A stretch of 64,000 nucleotides of DNA from Scytalidium lignicola (lineage: Eukaryota > Ascomycota > Leotiomycetes), in NCBI GenBank assembly GCA_002812745.2, contig NCSJ02000193.1, forward strand, positions 1 through 64,000. The letters are read 5' to 3'. The position numbers were made by a program, and so were the translations under genes. Positions 56,911 through 64,000 of this stretch are shown here, piece by piece. A model generated the notes under the pieces. The model saw only the letters and a list, made by a program, of their open reading frames with translations. It had not been told where the DNA came from and did no database searches. How positions within the stretch are numbered: the first letter of the stretch is position 1; each line of letters opens with the position of its first letter.

Positions 56911-58377
56911 ATGTCCTCTGAAACGAACGCAACACTTGGGGAAGGCATGTCCTCTCTACGCATAGGGGAGACGGTGCATGAGCTTGTTGAAATTCGAGCT
57001 ACAGGAGACGTTATTCTCGATGTTACATTTGAAAATACTAACGCCTGTACGAAGTCGATACCTGGTGATCTTATACAGCAACTGCGGACTTCGAAAACAC
57101 CTATTACTTCTTCCCAAGTCTTCTACCGGGTCCATCTTAATACTCTAAAGAAGCACTCAAAGTACTTCCAGCATCTTCTAGGATCGGATGCCTTTGGAGA
57201 AGGCAGGCTCGTTGCTACTAAATTGACTGAGTTAAGCCAAGCGAATATAAAGCTCTCAGAAGCGGAACCCAACCAACTGCCACGAATTACGATCGTGGAT
57301 GAGGACGATGCAACACGAACCATTGGCAGGGAAGTTGTCTTTCGAGATCTGCTCAACATAATACATGGTGCTAGACATGCTAGTCCAAGCAAGCATATCA
57401 CGGTCACTTATATGGGCGTATTGGTTGTTTTGGCGGATAGATTTGATTGTATTTCTTTGGTCACTCCATATCTCACTGGAACTGGACCGCTTGCGAAATT
57501 CAAGTATCCCTCTACTTATGGTGTCGAGAAGAGCGCCGAAGAGGTGTTACGTCAGAAGATACTCATCTTCTACTTTACGAATCAATCTGCAAAACTGGTA
57601 TCGGCCACAAAAGAGTTGATAATTCGAGGGTCGTATCAATGGACGGAGTATGGTCTTAATTCACCCGTTACTTCAGCAACGTGGTGGGATTTACCAGATA
57701 GCTTAGAAGCTGAGCTTTCCCATCGTCGTTCTCGTATAATTCAAACAATCGCCTCCCTGCAGACCCATTTCCTCAGTCTATATACATCGCGTATAAGGCA
57801 ATGCACTCTGGGATATGACAGTAGCGCCGCCTGCGACTCCTATCAGCTTGGAGAGATGGTAAAATTCTTTACCAACAAAGATCTCCTTTCACTTGTCCCC
57901 ATTTCGGCAACAAATCCAGAAGACCCAGAATATATCTGGCCTGACGCATATTCCGGCGATATTGAGGGCCTAATAGGAATTCTACGTCAATGTCCAAGTT
58001 ATCAGATCGATAAGAATCATTCACACTGCGGACTGAGGACTCGACTCCTGCCTGTTCTTGATTATATCCAGAATTGTATTGAGACCGGGACGGGGATAAA
58101 CGCCTCACTATGGAAAACGGATAGACCCAGCCGCACTTGGATTCAGGAGAAAGCAACAAAAGGTAACCGCAGAAAGGCATTCGTCGTTGACGACAAAGAA
58201 GTTGGCGTGGAGAAACGGATATTTGAATTTAAAGGACGAAATGCTCTCAGGTTCAATAGTATGGGTTCAGAAAAGCTCGCTCGAGAGCTGTTTACTGCTG
58301 ATAGCTGGAACTGGTCTGCAATAAGGGAAGAAGAACCTCTTCGGCTGCCCAAGACATCGCCATCTCTTAGGTTCTAG
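56911..58377 (+). CDS. BTB/POZ-like domain protein (fungal)
   Basis: A single-exon frame of 488 aa from ATG 56911; the frame is open upstream only to a GTG. A BTB-like start, SSQVFYRVHLNTLKKHSKYF, leads into QHLLGSDAFGEG, and later VVFRDLLNIIHGA and ITVTYMGVLVVLADRFDCIS with helices like the BTB C-terminal half and BACK region. The rest (about 230-488) is helical with no domain I know, ending WNWSAIREEEPLRLPKTSPS. Fungal BTB proteins of this type are numerous and mostly uncharacterised. A role as a Cullin-3 adaptor is possible but not shown. It is convergent with HET-C. Confidence 0.7.
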   Translation: MSSETNATLGEGMSSLRIGETVHELVEIRATGDVILDVTFENTNACTKSIPGDLIQQLRTSKTPITSSQVFYRVHLNTLKKHSKYFQHLLGSDAFGEGRLVATKLTELSQANIKLSEAEPNQLPRITIVDEDDATRTIGREVVFRDLLNIIHGARHASPSKHITVTYMGVLVVLADRFDCISLVTPYLTGTGPLAKFKYPSTYGVEKSAEEVLRQKILIFYFTNQSAKLVSATKELIIRGSYQWTEYGLNSPVTSATWWDLPDSLEAELSHRRSRIIQTIASLQTHFLSLYTSRIRQCTLGYDSSAACDSYQLGEMVKFFTNKDLLSLVPISATNPEDPEYIWPDAYSGDIEGLIGILRQCPSYQIDKNHSHCGLRTRLLPVLDYIQNCIETGTGINASLWKTDRPSRTWIQEKATKGNRRKAFVVDDKEVGVEKRIFEFKGRNALRFNSMGSEKLARELFTADSWNWSAIREEEPLRLPKTSPSLRF

Positions 58378-58659
58378 GAATGTTCTACTATTTCATGATA
58401 TATAGCTTAGCTTAAGTAGCGTTGCGCAGGCNGTAGATCACGATCTACAGCGATATTAAAACTAAAGATTGGGCCAACTTATGCTTGATAGGATAAGCAT
58501 TCTTTCATTTACTACCACATTTAAGAATTTAGAAATGAGAATATCAAATCATTATATTGTTCATTTAAAAACTCAAACTATGGGAGACCTTAGTGTAGTC
58601 GCAATCTCAAAGGGCCACCCAATCCAGGAACCTACCACTGTATTCTAATGAAAATCATT

Positions 58660-61212
58660 TTAATATCCATAACCGCCACCGCCATGTGGAGGTTGTCCAT
58701 ACGGCGGACTCTGTTGATAGCCTCCTTGATAGTATGGTGGGCCTTGTGGATAGCCTCCCGGGCCTGGCTGCGGTGGTCCTCGATTATAACCACTTGGATA
58801 AGGGGCTAGTCCGCCGTAAGGGGGTTGTTGAGGTGCGCCCCACTGTTGAGGGGGCAGGGGCATTTGACTTGAAGCTCCAGCGCCAGGGTAACCTTGGTAG
58901 CCACCATACGGCTGCTGATGTGGAGGTTGCTGGTAGTTTGAGGGAGCAGCGCCACCATATTGATTTGGGGCTGAATAGGAGCTCGGATAAGCACCCGGTC
59001 CACCAGAGCTTTCAGGTCGAGGTGGGCCGCTTTGATACCCGTAACTAGGGCTATGGGATGGTGGATAAGGTGAATTGCCTATCGGTGGTGATGAACTTTG
59101 ATAAGCATTCTGTGGGTTGTCATCACGGCCCTCCAATGAATTGAGATCCCGAGACTGTATTTCGGACCAAATGGATCCAGATGTTTTACCATGGCCACCG
59201 AATAAGGAGCCATGAGAATGATCATCATGATCGTTAACACCTCCTTTGTGGTTTCGTCCAGCTTTAACGGAAGCAGAACCTAAAATGTGGTTGATGCTAC
59301 CACGGTCTGGATGTTCCTCAGCCCACCTCCGTACAGTGTTGAACATATCACGTTGGATTTCGACACGCTCGTCCCGGAGTGCCGGATGGTGGAATGTTCT
59401 TAGAATATCACCCAAGATCTCATCAACGGGCACACCCGGGTGTTCCCATGCGTAGATTATTCGTCTAATATGAATTAGTTGCATATACAACGTAGAAGAA
59501 TTTGACTTACGGTGCAACGTATTGCAATATGGTGGTAGCAACTCTACCGGCACATCCGTTCAGAAAGTTTGAAAAATGATCTTTTGACAGCATGGAATGG
59601 GTAGGGTTACTGCTTTGAGGGTCATTCCAAGGCTCATATTGTGAGTTTGCACTAGCCTCAACTACTGAGGTAGATCCTTTCTTCAACGACTTAGATACAG
59701 CATCAATGATCGGTCTGACATATGGAGCAAGTAAAGATAAAATGAAAAGGGTGAGTGTTTCGCTGATTTTTTCAACTAATGCCTCAAGGCCAGGAATCTT
59801 TGCAATGGTGGCATTGATAGCTTTAACAACACGGTCTCTGAATTCCAAGATTGGATATATTTGTTTTGCAACCTTGATCGGATCGAAATCTGGACTCATT
59901 CCGGGAACACTTGGTCCAGGAGGTCCTCCAACTGATCCTGGAGGAGCATTAAAGGATGCTTGGGGATTGTCCCTCGTCATTATATTTCTATGTTCTTGTT
60001 CAGCTGACTGCGCTTGTAAGCTTCGTGCAGTTTCTGCCAGTCCCCCACCGAGTCCAGGTACTTGTCCTAGGAGACCCGTAAAGTTCTGTGCACCAAATCC
60101 ACGCTGGCCACTAGTCTGAGACTTTTCGGCATTTTTCAGGGCGATATCCATTTCTTCAACCTCGGTTTGAGTAAAGTGATCTGTTGCTTCTCCAAGGACA
60201 GAATGCAGAAAGTCTACAGCACCAAAGGTGCCAGTAATAAGCGGGTAAATCCGCTTGCCTCGAATATTAATCTCTGTTGCAGTTCCTACATGAGGGAAGA
60301 CCTCATGATAGCCAAGCTCGCGCAAGGCGAGCTCACAGTAGTTAGTATGAGCTCCGAAATCCTATATATATCATCAGACACGCGCAGACACTTGATAGTA
60401 GAGTCTAGAACGTTTACCTCCATGCAATGAAGACCTTGTCCTAGACATCGAAGAGCTTCACATAGATCTGCTTCCTTACCGCTGCTTCCAGAGGCGCCGC
60501 TAGTGTAAACTCGACCAAAGTGAATGCTACGACTAAAACTGAATCGAATATACCCTGTACTTGTTGCCCAACCGCCAGCCTCGTTAGCAATATAGTTTTT
60601 CATTCCAGTATTCGTATCCACTTCAAGCTCTTGAGGTTGGATTGGGGGTCTCAGACGTGCATCATATGTTCTTGCATCCATGTTATCTGCATAACCCTTG
60701 GGGTTATCAATATGCTCCTCTGGCCTGTAGACCCCCAGACGCTCTTCTGTAACTTCAAATTCTCCTGTTGCATAGCCAAATGATAGGAAACTTAAGACCC
60801 AAACCTTCAATGGTCAGCATAAGTCTGGACAGCAACATGGTAGACAAATACCAGGATTCGGATAGTAGGAGCGGAGACGCCCTTTAAGCTTCCCACATCA
60901 ACAGCCTGGGAATAGTCTCGAAGCCAATTACCAAAATAGACTCTCTTAATGTTCATACTAGTCCATTTACCGCCCTTGATAAAGGCAATCGTCTTAAGCA
61001 TATCCTCAATATCTAGATACTCTTCAGCCAGATCCCACGTGACGACAAGGCTGCTTCAACAACGCACCTCCATGGCGAAAGTTTTTGCCTTCGACTTCGG
61101 CAATGCTTGGAATATTTCCAGCACCAAAAGCAGCCGCTGGTGCTGGAAGAACCAGCAATATAATGCATATTGCAAAGAACAGTGACGTGAATGTGGGGTT
61201 GTAACGGCCCAT
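58660..61212 (-). CDS. het-c: HET-C heterokaryon incompatibility-type protein
   Basis: A HET-C family protein; in Neurospora its alleles set vegetative compatibility and it acts at the plasma membrane. Five exons, 61212-61068, 61012-60852, 60804-60418, 60361-59511 and 59464-58660, close to 782 aa. A signal peptide (MGRYNPTFTSLFFAICIILL, then VLPAPAAAFG) is followed by GNIPSIAEVEGKNFRHGDIE, DMLKTIAFIKGGKWTSMNIK, RVYFGNWLRDYSQAVDVGSL and EHIDNPKGYADNMDARTYDA. NEAGGWATSTGYIRFSFSRS and LGQGLHCMEDFGAHTNYCEL come next, all hallmark segments. The C-terminal 190 residues are Gly/Tyr/Pro/Gln-rich. ATG 61212 is chosen because it starts the signal peptide. No HET-domain partner lies nearby. Confidence 0.95.
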
Positions 61213-61781
61213 GTTGATTGGATTTGCCCGATCAGAGCCTAGTGATATGAAAGATTCACTTGGTTTTAATCGTTGATAAAAGATTCCAGCAGTGAGATGT
61301 CCTGCATCGACCTGCAACTGGCTGGTTGAAAGCGAACTGACTTCTTGAATAAAGAGAAGGGCAGATGACTTTTGAGCTTTGTGCCAAGACCTCAGCTATC
61401 AGCAGCGTCATTAGATACCTACTGGTGCAGCTTGTGGCTGGGCGCTATGGCGAACAAGCCACATTTCAGGGGCGGGATCTGGCATAAAATTTGCGGGTAG
61501 CGGCCTTTGAGTCTTTTCCGGCAGCTTCGGGCTCGGAAGATTTTGAGGTGGTAGTCGTTCCACTGCTAGGGTTTGACGGCTCACCCATCTCCTTATTGAT
61601 TACCTTATCGTAATTTGCGATTTCTTAAGTACACTTCGATCCTCGACTGCTGCTCTCCTTTTTTGAGACAACTCCTCAGTTTTTTGTACTTTCTCTACAT
61701 AACTTTCAGGAGGCTTTCCTTGCGCATCTGCGCAATCTTAATCTTCTCTCTCTCTTCGTGTTGTCCATTGGACTTCCCATC
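61213..61781. promoter_or_regulatory. Divergent promoter, het-c / scs7
   Basis: 569 bp between divergent starts. A pyrimidine-rich stretch (61640-61760) precedes the scs7 ATG, as in many fungal promoters. No coding frame of merit is present. Confidence 0.5.
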
Positions 61782-62949
61782 ATGTCGCCTTCTCGAACAC
61801 TCCCGTCCTTCACACAAGCAGACGTTGCCTCTCACAGCACCGCGCAAAGTTGCTACGTCACACTAGGAAACCGTGTCTTCGACGTCACGGACTTTGTCGA
61901 AAGTCATCCAGGTGGTGGAGACTTGGTGTTGGAGTATGGAGGCAAAGATGTAACCGAGATTTTGAAAGATCAGGACTCGCACTTCCACTCCGAGGCAGCG
62001 TACGAAATTCTTGAAGATTCACTGGTTGGGTTTCTTACTCAAGACAAGGTGACAAAAGGGAAACAGAATGGAACGGCAGAGGAAGCAATGGTGTATCCAT
62101 CGACTGGCATGGCATCTGAAGACGACTTGAAGAAAGAAACCGATCTTGTTGAAGACTACAAGACTTATAAGTTCCTTGATTTAAATAAGCCACTTCTCCT
62201 GCAGGTATTACTTGGCGGATTCAGCAAGAGGTTCTATCTAGAACAGATTCATCGACCGCGTCATTATAAAGGAGGAGCATCTGCACCACTGTTTGGTAAC
62301 TTCCTGGAGCCATTGTCCAAGACTCCGTGGTATGTGATACCAATTCTGTGGTTACCCCCAGTGCTATATGGGACATACATAGCAAGAGAAGGCCTCTCAA
62401 GTGTGTTCGAGGAAGCAATGTACTGGTTGCTTGGGCTTTGTATTTGGACTCTGGTCGAGTATATACTACATAGGTTTCTATTCCATCTTGATGGGTAAGT
62501 AGGATCTCATCTCTGGACCGAACTCTTTAACTAATAGAAATCTTAGGTACCTGCCAGATCATCCTATTGCTCTCACTCTACATTTCCTGCTTCATGGAAT
62601 CCATCATTATCTTCCAATGGATAAACTCAGACTTGTCATGCCACCAACAATGTTCTTAGCCCTTGCCACGCCGTTCTGGAAGCTTGCCCATACTGTCTTC
62701 TATTACAACTGGCATGCTGCAACTGCGGTCTTCTGCGGTGGTATTTTTGGTTACATTTGCTACGACTTAACCCACTACTTTTTACACCATCGAACGCTCC
62801 CTGCGTATATGAGAAAATTGAAGAAGCATCATCTTGAACATCACTTCATGGATTATGAGAATGGATTTGGTGTGACCAGTCGGTTCTGGGATTGGGTATT
62901 CGGCACCGAGCTTGTGCCACCACCAATGAAGACAGTGAAGACACTCTGA
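61782..62949 (+). CDS. scs7: Sphingolipid fatty acid 2-hydroxylase (Scs7)
   Basis: An ER membrane di-iron enzyme that adds the alpha-hydroxyl to the very-long-chain acyl part of ceramide, with electrons through its own cytochrome b5 domain. Exons are 61782-62494 and 62547-62949, 371 aa. The b5 domain (about residues 12-90) has VFDVTDFVESHPGGGDLVLE with haem His42 and DSHFHSEAAYEIL with the second ligand (His67 or 69). The hydroxylase domain contains the histidine clusters HRFLFHLDGY across the intron, LHFLLHGIHHYLP, YDLTHYFLHH and KKHHLEHHFMDY, and hydrophobic membrane spans such as TPWYVIPILWLPPVLYGTYI. The upstream in-frame codon at 61758 is GTG, so ATG 61782 is the start. Confidence 0.95.
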
Positions 62950-63490
62950 TCTTTCTGAAAGCACTTCTCTGTATTAACTGAACGCAACTCATTTTTATGT
63001 GGATGCAAGAATGATGTAATGTTGGGAGTGTGGTAGGCATCTTGGCGTTTGTGGGTCTGATTTTGAGCAAGACTACATCCGTAATAATCAAGGAAACATA
63101 TTTAATCTAATAATAGCAAATATACTCGATTGAGTGCATAATCGCATGTAATTTAACCACCTGAAGTTGTTCACCATTAAAATATTCAGCAAAATTATTT
63201 CTGCTCAAAATAGCCACGGCATACTCACGTGATCACTCAAATTCTGTCTTGGCTCGTGCGACATCTTTGCGTCTTCGGCAAATCCCATACAAAGTGCTCC
63301 GTACATCAATATTAATCAGCCTGTCTGTACAATCTCTTTTGAGTTGGAAGAGAAGCATCGACTTTGCGCTCTCTTTTGGCCTGTGGACCGACTGAACTTC
63401 ATACTTATTTCTCCACTTTATTCTACCCTATTTTGTACCTCAGTTTAGAAACCTCCAACGTCGGTACTCGAGGTCTATTGCGCATAAATC
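62950..63490. other. Intergenic between scs7 and the SR-rich gene
   Basis: Both neighbours are on the plus strand. 3' and promoter sequence only; no gene seen. Confidence 0.6.
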
Positions 63491-64000
63491 ATGTCAGCCC
63501 TTGACGTAGAAGCTCTTCTAGACTCTACTGCCAATGCTGGTCCAGCTGAGCAGAATGGAACTGATAGATCTAGAGAAAGTGATGACCGTCACAAGGTTGA
63601 ACGAAACGGCCGAAAAGACCGAGAGAGAACTCGCGATGGAAGCAGAGACCGCGAAAGAGATCGAAAGCGCCGTGATCGAAGCAGAGATAAGCGAAGACCT
63701 GATATAGAGGAAGGAAGAGGGAGTGCAACACCAAGAAGCGACCATGGCAGCGCTCATGGAAGTCACAAGAGTAGGCGAAGAAGTAGAAGTCGAGATGATG
63801 ATGATCATCGACACTCACGCCGCCACAGAGACACACCAGAGAGAGACGGAGACTATTATAGAGGCAGCCGAAGGCGTTCGCGCTCTAGATCTCCGAATAG
63901 GTACTACCGTCCCCGCGGCGAGCGCCGTGATCGTGATGACCTAGATAACAGAAGAGATGATCGCCGTGGCAGAAATGATAGGCCCGCGCGAAGCCGGAGT
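63491..64000 (+). CDS. SR-rich splicing factor, RBM39/CC1-like (5' end only)
   Basis: The frame from ATG 63491 is open to the window edge (170 codons, no stop), so the gene is partial. It begins MSALDVEALLDSTANAGPAE and then becomes Arg/Ser/Asp/Glu-rich (RDGSRDRERDRKRRDRSRDK, SRRRSRSRSPNRYYRPRGER), the N-terminal RS domain of nuclear splicing factors. The short LDVEALLD opening followed by an RS domain matches the fungal RBM39/CC1-like (Pad-1) group. The RNA-recognition motifs that would prove this lie beyond 64000. Confidence 0.7.
   Translation, partial: MSALDVEALLDSTANAGPAEQNGTDRSRESDDRHKVERNGRKDRERTRDGSRDRERDRKRRDRSRDKRRPDIEEGRGSATPRSDHGSAHGSHKSRRRSRSRDDDDHRHSRRHRDTPERDGDYYRGSRRRSRSRSPNRYYRPRGERRDRDDLDNRRDDRRGRNDRPARSRS

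Noticed and set aside
1..64000. Secondary-metabolite cluster, CRISPR array or intact transposon
   Set aside because: No PKS, NRPS, terpene synthase, transposase, reverse transcriptase or spaced direct-repeat array is visible on either strand.

Overview
The window is nuclear DNA of a filamentous ascomycete fungus (Pezizomycotina; Leotiomycetes is my guess from general gene resemblance, not proven). The evidence is short GT-AG introns, mostly 45-110 nt and often with a CTAAC-like branch site, together with fungal-specific genes: a velvet regulator, Erg27, HET-C, a peroxisomal PTS2 thiolase and a PHD-MYST acetyltransferase. I rebuilt exon-intron models by checking splice phase. Most models close exactly, so coordinates run start codon to stop codon unless noted. 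All gene names come from recognising protein motifs by eye; no database search was run.

Layout, left to right. 1-1.2 kb is AT-rich repeat debris. 1.2-3.5 kb (-) is an amino-acid permease. 3.5-7.8 kb is a long gene-poor stretch leading into vosA (7.8-9.6 kb, +). 10.9-11.2 kb holds the 5' fragment of an SRPK-like kinase. Complex I subunit NDUFA1/MWFE (12.3-12.8 kb, -) is head-to-head with a PHD-MYST histone acetyltransferase (13.4-16.9 kb, +). Then come erg27 (17.5-19.3, +), an RraA/HMG-aldolase-like protein (19.5-20.7, -), a WBP2-like PPxY protein (21.6-22.7, +), QCR6 (23.4-24.6, +), an FLVCR-like MFS transporter (25.3-27.3, +) and a RING protein (28.1-29.2, +).

The second half holds a predicted OB-fold protein (29.9-31.1, -), an Apd1/sucrase-ferredoxin-like protein (31.8-32.9, +), a GBD/FH3 Rho-effector-like protein (33.7-36.4, +), peroxisomal 3-ketoacyl-CoA thiolase (37.1-38.5, +), glycerol kinase (39.5-41.5, -), an acidic orphan protein (43.1-43.8, -), an Nramp metal transporter (45.2-47.3, -), TAF4 (48.7-50.6, -) head-to-head with YSH1/CPSF73 (51.1-54.1, +), a small possibly secreted protein (54.7-55.4, -), a BTB-like protein (56.9-58.4, +), HET-C (58.7-61.2, -) head-to-head with fatty acid 2-hydroxylase SCS7 (61.8-62.9, +), and the 5' end of an SR-rich splicing factor running off the window (63.5-64.0, +).

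This is ordinary core-genome content: respiration, sterol, sphingolipid and fatty-acid metabolism, chromatin and Pol II RNA processing. I see no biosynthetic cluster, intact transposon, CRISPR array or tRNA. The most useful observations concern gene structure. Single Ns before homopolymers act as false inserted bases that break two genes. Two introns are stop-free and a multiple of three, and one of them decides how exposed a peroxisomal targeting signal is. Very short coding exons would be missed by automatic calling. HET-C lacks the HET-domain partner gene it has in Neurospora.
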